Shown here in pieces: positions 11,125-21,186 of a stretch of 64,000 nt of DNA. A program made the translations under genes and the position numbers. The notes under the pieces were generated by a model. That model did not search any database. It was not told where the DNA came from and saw only the letters and a list, made by a program, of their open reading frames with translations. Position 1 is the stretch's first letter; each line of letters begins with the position of its first letter. The stretch is taken from the NCBI RefSeq assembly GCF_028389875.1, contig NC_084663.1, positions 119,559,801 to 119,623,800 of the forward strand, written 5' to 3'. This DNA comes from Rhea pennata. Taxonomy: Eukaryota > Chordata > Aves > Rheiformes > Rheidae.

Positions 11125-13720
11125 TTATGGATCTGTAAATTACTACAGATCTACATACTGAGAAGGCTGCAGGCTGCTGTAGGCTTGTACTTGGTGGCTC
11201 TTGCAGCCCTAAAAATCCATCTGGTACGAATTTAGTACTGTGAGAAAACTATTTTGTGTGTTAACTCAACATATCATAAGATGTTTTCTGACTACGCCCT
11301 CTCCATTACAAGGAAAATCCAGTTATCAGCCTTGCTTGAAATAGCACAAAATTCCAACTTCATTCTCATTTCAGGATTGTGTCTGGATAAACACGCTGCT
11401 CTCCTAGATAAGCAGATCTGTTCTTATTCATGAGATAATAGTACAACATGTCCTTATCTTGGACAGATCTTTGATGGGAATACTCCTGTTTGATGAGACA
11501 TGTAGACAAACCCATATTAGGTCTTCCTGAGCTCCTGATAACTTCATTGTATTACTTTCAGCCTGCAAAAACCTCATGTTCTGTTGTAAAGGTGACTGAA
11601 GAAATACGCTTTTGTCATTCCAATTCTTTAAGAGCCTCACTCATTTCCTATTTTCTATTGTAGTGCCTTAACAATGGCAATACTTAATTACTTTCTCTGA
11701 AATTGCATCCCAGGATTTGGCTAATAGCCCTTTAACATTACTTATCCCCCTACACACACACATTTTTGACCTTTTTCATGTCATCAAGTGATTGTCTCCA
11801 GGGTCTGCTATTGCTCTTAGATGAATGGAGCTTTGTTATGGAAAAACTTCTTTACAGTCTAGTTGAAATTTGACATTTGATTGAAAGGAAGGCCAAGGAA
11901 TAATCCAGCAAAATAGTTCATTGACAAAAAAAACCTAAGTTTTGCAAAAATATTTTCTTTTCTGAATGAAAATGCTGACCTTACAGATATTTGACAACTT
12001 TCTATTCTAAAAGAGAAAAAAAAAGTTTTAGAAGTCAGATGATGGTTTATCACAGAAAATGTTTAATTAGGATAATTAGGGTACACCAATCTACACAGAA
12101 TAAGGACACCCTATATCCAAACTACTACTCCCATATGTTATTGTTGCAATATAGGAAGACGCTTTTAATGCTGACATGAAGAATTTTGTTTTGTAAATGT
12201 TGAGATTTTTGATTTTAGTAAGAAATGCTGAAATGAAACAGTTCACCATGTCTGATATGGCATTTTTTTAGAACACTTCACTCTGAGAAAACCAGTATTT
12301 TATTTTTCCATCACAAGTCAAATACCAAGATAATGGAATTTCTCATGAGATAAAAAAATCCAAGTTTTGTTCAACTCTACTGGAAACTTACCTCTGAAAC
12401 AGTATTCTGTTACAACAGACTCATTTTGGTTTTGCCTGAAATACCCTCAGCTGAGATGATAATCTCCTATAGGAGACTCAGGTCCTCTGGCCTTATGTTA
12501 CATGTTTATTTAAGTTAGAAACTAGTGAAACCTTTGGGCATCCAGTTTTATGTTGCCTAGCTTGTGATTATTATTACAACTGTGCTTAATTTTCTTATCC
12601 ATATTCCTGACAAGATTTCTTCAAGTCATTCAAAGCTCCTGGGTTCCACACTAACCTGTGACCACGAATGCCAGTCTCCTTATATGTTTCATGAAGAGAT
12701 CTTTTAAATTTTTTTAAGTATCCTTTTGTCTAATACTGAGAAAGAGACTAAGCAAGTACTCTGTGCCGCTCTTTATTTTGATAATTGTATCAAGTTTCTT
12801 CATCCCCAGACCCTCTCTGAGATGAACAATTTCAATCTTTTGTATCTCTCAACATGCTTGAAAGATTTTTCATATTCCCACAGCTAGCTCCAAGCTCCAT
12901 CTAATTCTGCACACAGCCTTTCTGAAAAGGGATGATTCACACAGCCTTCCACACAAGGCTGCACTGCTGATTTAGTTAGTGGCACAACCAGATTTCTGAT
13001 ATCACCTGCTACTGTGTTCCTCACGTATCTTCATTTATTTACTTTTTTCATTTCAGACAGCTACTGAGCAGTGGCTTTCATTGTGTTATAAATAAAGATA
13101 CCTATGTTTATTCTATTTTTTCATGAATTGAGTTAATTTGAGATCATTAAGATATGCAAATAACTTGTGCCTTATTTTGCAATTATCAACTTGTATTTTC
13201 AGCTGTTAACATATTGCTGATTCATTTATCTTGGATAAGCCCTCTGGACTCCTTTATAGAAATCCTTGGTTTTGAGTAGTGTCAAAATCTTATGTCATTT
13301 CTGAGTTTTATACCAAATTACACTGAGTGCTTTTTGGTACTCATTCAGAATTATAGATCACAGTACAGAATGCAAAAGCATCCATGAGTAAAGCTGTTCA
13401 TTTCTTAGTCTTGGTATCAGGTTAGTTAGCTAGTTCTTGATCTGTTAAATTATTTTGTTTCTTATGACATGCTAATTTAACTTCTATTGTAAATTGCTGT
13501 GGAGCACCTTAGAAAATACATTGTGAAAGTCAAGTGTATAAATTGGATCAATTGTTTCTTGTATATTTACTACTGCCTTGTTATAGACAAATGATTCTAG
13601 TAGAAGAGAAAATGTTATAATTATTTTCCTTGAAACTAAACAGGATAGGTTTGACCATATCATGATCTGGTGTTTCTCTAACTATCTTTTAAATTATCAA
13701 TTAACAAATCTACAGATACG

Positions 13721-13762
13721 TGTGTATGTATATATATATATATAAACACATGTATATATACA
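13721..13762. repeat. TA/TG microsatellite
   Basis: This is an interrupted run of alternating T-A and T-G dinucleotides with a central TATATATA block and a second TGTATATATAC block. It is simple sequence in the intron between exons 7b and 8. Confidence 0.85.
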
Positions 13763-14558
13763 TAAAATAGTTAATTGTATCTACTCTCCTGAATTATACC
13801 CTATACACTAATAAAACACAGATAAATATTTATTATCTCATAAAGCTCTTTTTTTTTTTCAGTGAGCGAAATGATGTTTTCACAAGAGCTCTGTCAAGTC
13901 AGCTGTATGTCTCTTCAGGACACATGGATGTATGCTTCTCTGCCTCAGTAATGGATTCCTTTCAAATTTAGTAGTTTGCTCCAATATCTCTTGATGTCTC
14001 ACAGTACCTTGTACTTATTACTGGAAAAGTAAATGTCCAGATCAGGAATTTTTCAGACATCCTCAGTGGTAAAGGGTGATGTAAAGAAAAATTTTAGCTT
14101 TGTAGCACTGTCACCATCTTCCTTTAGCCTTTAACAAACCAGCTCACCAATACTTTCAGGGGCTTCATGTTTCTGAGCAATCAGAATTCTCTTATGACTT
14201 GTTTTTTACTTATTTAGTCTCCTGTCTTTTATAATTAGATGTTGTGAGTTTTGTTTGCCTCATATAAAAAGTAAATAGCAGAAGAAATAAGTATCCTGAT
14301 ATTGTAGAGTACATTTCTCAATAGATTTCAAATAGCATTATAAAGGCAGGCTGTGTTCTGGCCTTATTTTATAGATGGGGAACTGAAACACCTTGAAAAG
14401 TGACTGCACTGGGATTATGCAGCAGACCAGTGAACAGAGCTCAGGTTTTCTCATTCTCTGACTGTTACTTTTAATACTGGATAGCACTGCTTCAAATACA
14501 GAGATAAGCAGAACATAGACTTAATAAATTGTTCTATTTCATCACTTCACTCTACAAA

Positions 14559-14594
14559 ATTATATATATTATATATATAAAAAAATGTGTGTGT
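14559..14594. repeat. TA-rich microsatellite with short TG run
   Basis: This is an imperfect TATATATATT / ATATATATAA array followed by an A-run and GTGTGTGTG. It lies about 125 bases inside the intron after the exon 7b donor. Confidence 0.8.
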
Positions 14595-14716
14595 GGATTC
14601 AAAATGCATGCAGCCTACTGTTTATAAAGAGACAACTCAGAGAGAAAAAGAAAGAGATGCTTCAAGAGATGGAATGAGTAAGATCACAACATATGAAAGG
14701 TGATCACCATTCATAC

Positions 14717-14788
14717 CTGGCCTGGTTGTAATTCTTTGTGTTGCTTCTGGATAAACCGACGTATTTGGAAAAATAAAAGTGGCACCTC
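14717..14788 (-). CDS. ERG: ERG exon 7b, 72-nt cassette exon
   Basis: This exon encodes 24 residues (225-248), beginning GGATFIFPNTSVYPEATQ and ending RITTRP. The acceptor is TCTCTGCAG and the donor is CCAG followed by GTATGA. It matches the human 72-nt alternative exon, whose inclusion is known to vary between tissues and in prostate cancer. It is symmetric in phase, so ERG with or without this segment stays in frame. TA-rich microsatellites flank it on both sides within about 130-160 bases, which may matter for pre-mRNA folding (inference). Confidence 0.98.
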
Positions 14789-14921
14789 CTGCAGAGAAAG
14801 AAGGAGACATAATACCTAAAGATTCATTTTCATAGTCCCTGAGTCCACAGATGACCATATTTTCCCTCTTGTAATGTATCTGAATGAAGCCTATGTATAA
14901 ATATTCTGTATCTTAGAAACA

Positions 14922-14950
14922 TTATATATATATATATATGCATATATATA
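14922..14950. repeat. TA microsatellite
   Basis: This is alternating T-A for nearly 30 bases, with one TGCA interruption. It lies about 134 bases upstream of the exon 7b acceptor on the gene strand. Confidence 0.85.
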
Positions 14951-15724
14951 AAAATGAATTCCAATAGATCTCGTACCTGTGTAAATCCATTAAAACTACT
15001 AGATAAATGTCTGTGCAAAATCAGGGTTCAGAGAGGAGAGAAACAAGTTCAGATTTTCAAGGTTAGGAAACCTGTTCCACCCTCCCCACACACCCACTGC
15101 CTCCACCTTGGCAGGTGGTTTCATGTCTTCTGAAACAAAAATTCTTTGCCTTCTCTTCATTAGCTTATGTTCTTCCCAAACAGGTAGTATTTTTAACAGA
15201 AATTGTAAGGCCTAGGCCAAGTTGGTGCCTATTGGTGTGTGTGAGAATCTTCTCGCAGACTTTTGGCTTTGGATCGGACCCCCCTGAAATCTCATTCTCT
15301 TGAAAGTGTGAAAAACTTTAAAATGTTGAGCTTGACATAGAAAATGGTATCTCAGGGATTGAAATCGCTCGAAGTGCATTAACAGACTTCTAATGACCAT
15401 CTCTAGGAACATGAAAAGGGTCATAAGGAATTAGTTGTGCAATTATTTCTGACTTCAACATTCCTAACCCTTTGGGGGCTCCTTGAAAACCCCACTCCAA
15501 AGTTTTTATGACAACAGAACAACTAATGTTTCTTATGCTGAAAATCAGTATGATATTATCCACATTCTCAATAACAGAAATGCAGATGATCTCATTTTAG
15601 AGAAATTTCAAAATATCATTGTCAGTGCACACATATAGAAAAAGATAACACACAGAACTGCTGAACAATTCTTGGATAACTGTGCATGGAAGATCTTTGG
15701 TGAATTAGCATCTGGGATGCCAAA

Positions 15725-15755
15725 GATGGAAAAGACCATTGAGTTCATCTATTTT
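15725..15755 (-). mobile_element. Possible degenerate CR1 fragment
   Basis: The words TGGAAAAGACCATTGAG and TTCATCTA resemble the CR1 3'-end pattern (TTGGAAGGGACCTCTGGAGATCATCTAG-like) in the same orientation as the clearer copy at 19865. The match is short and diverged and lacks the terminal octamer repeats, so this is tentative. Confidence 0.35.
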
Positions 15756-15778
15756 TAAAAAGGGTTTAAGGCTTATTC

Positions 15779-15832
15779 CAAAACCCATCAAAGTCAATGG
15801 AAAAGTTTCTGTTGCTTTTGATGGGGTTTGCA
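15779..15832. repeat. Old palindromic repeat (CATCAAAGTCAATGG type)
   Basis: The two arms, about AAACCCATCAAAGTCAATGG and the reverse complement of TTGCTTTTGATGGGGTTT, pair imperfectly around a short loop. The word AAGTCAATGG and the hairpin layout are shared with copies near 17.7 and 24.9 kb. I recall such AAGTCAATGG hairpins as a common ancient amniote repeat but cannot name the family with certainty. Confidence 0.55.
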
Positions 15833-16880
15833 GTAGCCCTACAGCCCAAAGTAGAACTTTATGTCAAAGATAAACATCTAATCTTCGGGAGAGATCTTCT
15901 GATCTAGTTAATTTTGCTAGGAAATTCACTATTGTTTCTCAAAGAAAAACTACATGAAATATGAAAAAGTGAAAGTGGTACACCGATCTATTTTTGGATT
16001 TTCTTTTTCTTTTTTGTTTTGCATTATCCTTTGTATTATCTTTTTCATTTCTCATAAATAATTGTTATTTCTGGTCACTGTAGGTAGCTTATACCCTCAG
16101 GCATGATAACGCAATATTACAAATGTATTTAATCAGTATGTATATTGTTTTATATGTATAATTCCATGCCATCTTCTGTTGCATAACTGCTTTTCCTTTG
16201 ATATATTTTCATAAATATTTTAAGTTACATCTTGAAAGACAGATGCTTTTAAGGCACGTATTGTGTTGTTCTCCAGCCTACACTCCATATTTGCCTGAGC
16301 CAACTTAGCAGAAGGGTGAGTATTAACAAAAGCTGTTCTACATTCAGATCAGACTTAATGGAGATTACAGCATAAGCCCCATATCATAGCTGATAAATGA
16401 CATGGGCTATCTGCCCTAGTAACAGGAATTTTGTTGGAGTATATGATACAATACACCGCATGGGAGGGGATACAGCCCCCATTCGGCTCAACACAACTCA
16501 TGGGCAAGCACTGAAGCATTCCTGAGCTCCACTGACTTTTTGGGGATCCATCGTGTAGATCAGCCTATAGAATTGAACAGAATGAGACAAAAGCCCTCAG
16601 AGACAAAGGCCTTGAGCCCACACATTATTTTTTGTCAGGGACCTCCTTCACTTGTAGGACACAAGAATTTGCCAGTGGAGAAACAATTTTGCAGCGTCTG
16701 GCCCTAAGTGATCTCACCTTTTTTCTGTGTGTCTGTGAATAAAATCATACACACAGCAAGGGGAGGATATGCTTGTCTCCCTCCTGATTTACCATTTCCA
16801 TTTTTAGCAAGCAACTCACAAACAGGAATCCTGTGCTTTTAGAAGATGACCTATAGCAATGGGAGCAGTGCCAGCATTAC

Positions 16881-16961
16881 CTGTGTTTCTAGCATGCATT
16901 AACCGTGGAGAGTTTTGTAAGGCCTTATCAACATCATCTGAAGTCAAATGTGGAAGAGGAG
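16881..16961 (-). CDS. ERG: ERG exon 7, 81-nt cassette exon
   Basis: This exon encodes 27 residues (198-224), beginning TPLPHLTSDDVDKALQ and ending PRLMHARNT, at the C-terminal edge of the PNT domain. The acceptor is GTTTTGTAG and the donor is CACAG followed by GTAATG. It is symmetric in phase. In chicken, an ERG variant lacking a 27-residue segment at this place (C-1-1) is known from articular cartilage, where it favours a stable articular state. The exon length fits that event exactly. The nucleotide sequence appears nearly identical to human as I recall it, suggesting selection on splicing signals as well as protein. Confidence 0.98.
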
Positions 16962-17920
16962 CTACAAAACAAAACAAAAAGCAACACCAAAATGAAAAAA
17001 AAATGAGAATTATCTTTTAAAACCATTTTTTCCCCTGAGAGGATTATTTGAATGTGAGTCTACCAACAGTCCGTTTTAGTCTGCAGTTTGCAGGGCAGTG
17101 TGTGCGCTAGACCTTCAGCTAGGGCGTTCATTTATTTGACATTACAAATGCATAATATTTCTGACTGATTATTGACAGTGTGCGTGTGGAGAAGACTGCA
17201 CCGCACTGGTGTTGCAATGCTTGTTGTTTTCTTTTTTAAAAAACATGTTTATTTTAACTTCTTTAAACTGAGGCAAACCTGCAAAATTTCCTCAAGTTTA
17301 GATGAAAGCCCTCAAGTCATGAGTTCACTAGCCCCCTCTTTTCCTTTGAAATGCTAGCCATGCACTACAATATTTTCGATTTAGACTTCAGGGGCTATTC
17401 TTTTTTTCCATACGTAGAGAACTTTTATTCAATTTAGTGAAATCTTTCTGACCCTATTCAGAGTAGAGCAAACTGCTGTGAGTCCTTAGAATCATGCCTG
17501 GAATTCACTTTATAAATCAATGTTTGCACTCTTGTTTAGCATTCTCATCTTTTAAACAGAAAGAAATGAGTATGTGACCAGAAAAAACAGTAGCACTGAA
17601 TTCCATCTGATTTTCTTCCTACGGTATGCTGTTAAATATGCTAGGGTTCAAATGGATTTTTGTCTGAGATGGACATGTAGAAATATTCCCTAACTCATCT
17701 CTTCAGTGAACCTGAATGAAAGCCAAGTGAAATTAATGGGAATCTTTCCATCAAATTCAAGAGGCTTCAGATCAGGTGCTCAAAATGCTCTTTGGAGCAG
17801 TTATATCTGTGATAGAGACATTTGAAAACCCAGGGGGCGTATCCATGCCTTTAAATCTAAGACTGATATCAACTGCAGATTGATTCTAGTCACTACCATA
17901 ATTACAGAAAATAGTCTTAC
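16962..17920 (-). other. ERG: ERG intron 6
   Basis: This 959 bp intron has donor GTAAGA (17920-17915) and acceptor TAG (16964-16962). It contains one palindromic old repeat (17709-17787) and otherwise unremarkable AT-rich sequence. Confidence 0.9.
17709..17787. repeat. Old palindromic repeat
   Basis: The arms run from CCTGAATGAAAGCC through GTGAAATTAATGGGA to the matching TCCATCAAATTCAAG and GGCTTCAGATCAGG. They form an imperfect inverted repeat of about 30 bases per arm. It shares its layout and core words with the hairpins at 15779 and 24917. Confidence 0.6.
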
Positions 17921-18124
17921 TCTCTCTGAGGTAGTGTAGGTGTGACAGGAGGATATCTGCGTTATAGCTCGGAGTGAGTCTCTGGAAGTCATCTTTGGTC
18001 ATTTTACATAGCTCCTTCCCATCAATGTTCTGGAACAACAAGATGTCCACGTCTGGAAGACCATACTCCTTCACTGCCCATTCCAGCCATTGGCGTACGT
18101 GGTCTGTGCTCCATAATGTAGGAT
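17921..18124 (-). CDS. ERG: ERG exon 6: core of the PNT domain
   Basis: This 204-nt exon encodes residues 130-197, most of the PNT (Pointed/SAM-like) helical bundle used for protein contacts and oligomerisation. Landmarks are [20 protein letters not shown], the [12 protein letters not shown] turn and [18 protein letters not shown]. The acceptor is AATCACCAG and the donor is GAGA followed by GTAAGA. Compared with human as I recall it, one residue differs (DVDILL here, DVNILL in human). It is a multiple of three and symmetric in phase, so whole-exon loss would remove the PNT core in frame. The longer frames over this exon read through into intron and are not separate genes. Confidence 0.99.
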
Positions 18125-18159
18125 CTGGTGATTTCACAAAGCGTAACATTAGTTGGGGA

Positions 18160-18216
18160 GGGGAGAGTGTGGATGCACTTGACCCTGTACAAGTTACAGG
18201 GGAGAGTGTGGATGCA
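18160..18216. repeat. Duplicated 18-mer upstream of the exon 6 acceptor
   Basis: The word GGGGAGAGTGTGGATGCA is present at 18160-18177 and exactly repeated at 18199-18216, a 39 bp period. On the gene strand the copies read TGCATCCACACTCTCCCC and lie 36-92 bases before exon 6, within reach of the branch-point and polypyrimidine zone. Confidence 0.85.
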
Positions 18217-19864
18217 GTCAGACCGGAAAGACCTTAATCCTGTGTTTATTGACTTTGATAGAGATATGTGAGAAATTAATTTCATTGTCTACAACATAAA
18301 TCCACTGCTTCTGGGCTTTTTCTCCTCTTCATTTTTTTTTGTCTTTCCTTTTTTCTGCATTACTATCCACAGATTAACATATGATACTGTCCTCATGCAA
18401 AGTAAGGTTCAGAAAAACATACAGGAGAGCATACTAACACTGTAACTTGTATCCAAACAATTTTAAATATTTGCTGGTGAATTCCTATCTTCATGAAGGT
18501 GAAATCCATACTTAAGTCAAAGGTAGATTTTCTTGGGTATAGACTAAGTAAGCACTTGCAGATTTGGCTTTTTATTTTGTAAGCTAGAATTGGTCATATT
18601 AAAATATTTGCTGTTCCTTTCCTAGACTGCTGTGTTGTACTGCTGTATGTAGCTGCACCCACATGGGTTTCTGTTCACAACTTTGAGTTTTGGGAAAATC
18701 ATTTTGGGGAGAAAAAGAAAGAACCGGTCTATATTTTCAGCAAAAAAGTAAGCCCAAATACTTCTTATTTTTGAGAGTCATATATGAACCCTTGATTTTA
18801 ACTTAAAATTCTTTTTGGCTCTAAACTCCTCCTCCTTGACTTCTCTTCTGTGACACTATTCCTTATTCCTACAAGTTACAGGAAACCCCAAACAACCTGA
18901 AGGTCCCTTTGGACCAGCAATGCACATTCACATAATGGAAGAAAGTTCTTACCATGAAGAGCTTAACTTTTTGCAGGCAAAAAGCTAAAGACAAGGAGAG
19001 ACAAACTGTATCTTGAAGACTGAGAATACAGCACACAGAGGTGTGCCGGGCTGGAACTTGAATGATGGTCTAAATATCTTTTTTGTGGCTTAACTGAAGG
19101 CCATGCCTTCTCCTTTGACTTTGTTCAGGCTGGTCTCAACGAGGTAGGGTCCTCTTTCCATGGGCCTGGACACTACTCAGAGTCCACTGGAGTGTGTCAT
19201 GCTGCTACTAACTCCCAATTCTACACTCATTAATGCCTTCCCTTTTCTGATGCTTCTCTTGGCATTTTGAGTCTTGAAAGGTCAGAGCAGTTAATCCTCT
19301 AGGGCTTCAGAGGGTTTCTCTGCTCTCCAGAGCTCATCAGAAAAGAACCTTTCCATCTGGTGTGAAATGTGCAGCAAACAGAGGGATGCAAATTTGGTTG
19401 ATAACTTTGGGGTCTGGATAAGATTGCCCACTCCTGCAGCAGGTAACTCCAACAATTACATTCAATTTGAGCTGAAGTAAACAACCAAACACCAGGAAGT
19501 TTACCAAAACTTTCAAAATTTTGGTTATGCCTACAGTTTTTAAATGCTTCTTACTTAATAAATAAAAAGTTACCAGAGCCTGAAATCATGAATTTTGCTT
19601 TTTATATTCTTAAACCTTGCCACACCAGCTGCACACTGCCTGTGTAGTAGCAAAGTAAAAATAACTGTTTTTTAACCCATATATTTCTTCTAAGGATGTT
19701 AAAATAGTAAGGCTATGAGCATGATCATCTTGCTCCTTGAATATTACTCAACTCCACCTCAGAATACTCCTAACAGGAATACAATGAGAAAAAAGCTTGC
19801 CGAGCTAACCACACTGCGTGTTACTAAAAGACTGAAAAAAAGTGCCAAGCAGAAAAAAATAGAA

Positions 19865-19923
19865 ATCACAGAATCATAGAATCAGTACGGTTGGAAGGGA
19901 CCTCTGGAGATCCTCTAGTCCAA
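19865..19923 (-). mobile_element. CR1 LINE 3'-end fragment
   Basis: On the plus strand, ATCACAGAATCATAGAATC is followed by GGTTGGAAGGGACCTCTGGA and GATCCTCTAGTCC. This is the reverse complement of the CR1 3' end with its ATTCTRTG terminal octamers, so the element points leftward. CR1 is the dominant LINE of birds. Only the last roughly 60 bases are recognisable, consistent with the usual severe 5' truncation. No open frame survives. Confidence 0.88.
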
Positions 19924-20913
19924 AATGTTTGCCTTAGAAAAACACTCAAACACTGTTAAGTTCAGTGTAATCGGCTTCTAGTTAGGCAGGACACTTCATT
20001 ATTTGTGCTTCAGAAAACGCTGCCAATACCATTGCAGAGGATACTGCAATATATTTGTCTGCATGTATCTTGGCAAATAACTGAAATAATCACGGCTTGC
20101 AAAATTAGCCACAGTTAGTACTCTTGCATATCTTAGCAACTGAAAAACTGTAAGAACATTAAGCAACATAGTAATAGCAGAAATTTTTCAGATAGACACA
20201 TCTCTACTGAAGAGGAACTAGTAGCAAAACATTCCTTTCTGGTTTTCAGGTTGCAGGTGTTGTGTTTATGTTGTGCATACCACTTGTTTATGAACATATA
20301 TATATGTCATGATGGTCTAATGCTTTGACTTTGGAAATAGGTATGCTAATTATTTTGCAAACCCAGGCAACAAATCTTGCAGCAGAGGTTTGTGAAGAAG
20401 ACGAGGCATACAGGAGTGAATGCCTTCTTATTCAATTAACTGCTGAATCCTACAACCAAACTCGCTAGCAGAAACAGTGCTTCTTGACTATGTCACACAT
20501 TGCAATGATTTTTCAGTTTGCTTATTAAAATGTATTAACCAGATTCAGGAGATAACCTAGACAAATAATGTTTTATGTACTGCTTGATTTCACAGAAGCT
20601 ATCCTCCTTTTAGCATGCCAAGAGCCAGACTGCACTTGGTATTTGCATGATGTGGTATGCTGATCCTTTTTCCCTCCCATACATGCCCCCAGCCAGTTCA
20701 TGGAATTAGGAGATAGAAGAGGATCTTCATTTTGCTCATTTTAGGTGGAGGTGAAGTACACCAAAAAAACCTGAAGAAGTCAGAGAGGCTCTGACTCCTT
20801 GCAGACAGCCAGTTCTGCCTCTGAAATGGGAAGAACAGGCTGAGGAGGTGACTTCACTATGACATTTCTCAACTCATTTTCATAATAACACTAGGAAATT
20901 ACTGCTTTTTTTC

Positions 20914-20934
20914 TTCCTGATCACCTGTACCACA
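20914..20934. promoter_or_regulatory. Candidate ETS / E-box / RUNX motif cluster
   Basis: Within 21 bases the plus strand has TTCCTG (ETS core in reverse), CACCTG (E-box) and ACCACA (RUNX site in reverse). It lies about 100-120 bases after the exon 5 donor. An ATTTGCAT octamer and TGTGGT lie nearby at 20641-20656. These motif types are the ones used by blood and endothelial enhancers, where ERG is expressed. Single motifs of this length occur by chance, so this is a hypothesis. Confidence 0.3.
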
Positions 20935-21034
20935 CTGCCACTCTTCTCCAAACCTATTAAAATGAAGTTAGTAGGCTTCCTGGAGGAAATACTCTTTTTC
21001 TACTTGAAATTTTTGTGTGGAGGGTCAGTCTAAC

Positions 21035-21186
21035 CTGCTGGCACAATAACTCTTCGTTCATTGGTAGTCATATTCGGGGGTGGAACGTGCTTCTCTTCCA
21101 TGTAGCTTCCATAGTTCATTCCAACATTGTCTGAGCTGCTAACCATTTTCCCTCCTTTTGCCACGCTGCAGTCATCGGGAGAATTC
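21035..21186 (-). CDS. ERG: ERG exon 5
   Basis: This 152-nt exon encodes residues 79-129 from [15 protein letters not shown] to [11 protein letters not shown], leading into the PNT domain. The acceptor is TTTGTCTAG and the donor is CCAGCAG followed by GTTAGA. It starts after two bases of a codon and ends after one, so unlike exons 6-10 it cannot be skipped without a frameshift. The motif [16 protein letters not shown] is characteristic of ERG. A few changes from human are visible (PDDCS for PDECS, SSSDN for GSPDT, KHVPP for KHMPP). Confidence 0.99.

Larger units (their letters stand above)
8641..14716 (-). other. ERG: ERG intron 7b
   Basis: This 6076 bp intron has donor GTATGA (14716-14711) and acceptor CACAG (8645-8641). 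It holds a pyrimidine-rich simple-sequence tract (11041-11124) and two TA-rich microsatellites near 13.7 and 14.57 kb. The overlapping frames around 10576-11235 fall over the pyrimidine tract and have low-complexity translations, so I do not call genes there. Otherwise it is AT-rich unique sequence. Confidence 0.9.
14789..16880 (-). other. ERG: ERG intron 7
   Basis: This 2092 bp intron has donor GTAATG (16880-16875) and acceptor GCAG (14792-14789). It holds a TA microsatellite near 14.93 kb, a degenerate CR1-like fragment and an old palindromic repeat near 15.7-15.8 kb. No gene is recognised. Confidence 0.9.
18125..21034 (-). other. ERG: ERG intron 5
   Basis: This 2910 bp intron has donor GTTAGA (21034-21029; GTTA rather than GTAA/GTGA, a weaker consensus) and acceptor ACCAG (18129-18125). 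It contains the duplicated 18-mer just upstream of exon 6, one CR1 3' fragment, and a dense ETS/E-box/RUNX motif group about 100 bases after the exon 5 donor. No second gene is seen. Confidence 0.9.

Noticed and set aside
17974..18285. Overlapping 87-codon frames over and beside exon 6
   Set aside because: The minus frame at 17886-18149 is exon 6 read through into intron on both sides; the others are shadows in other frames.
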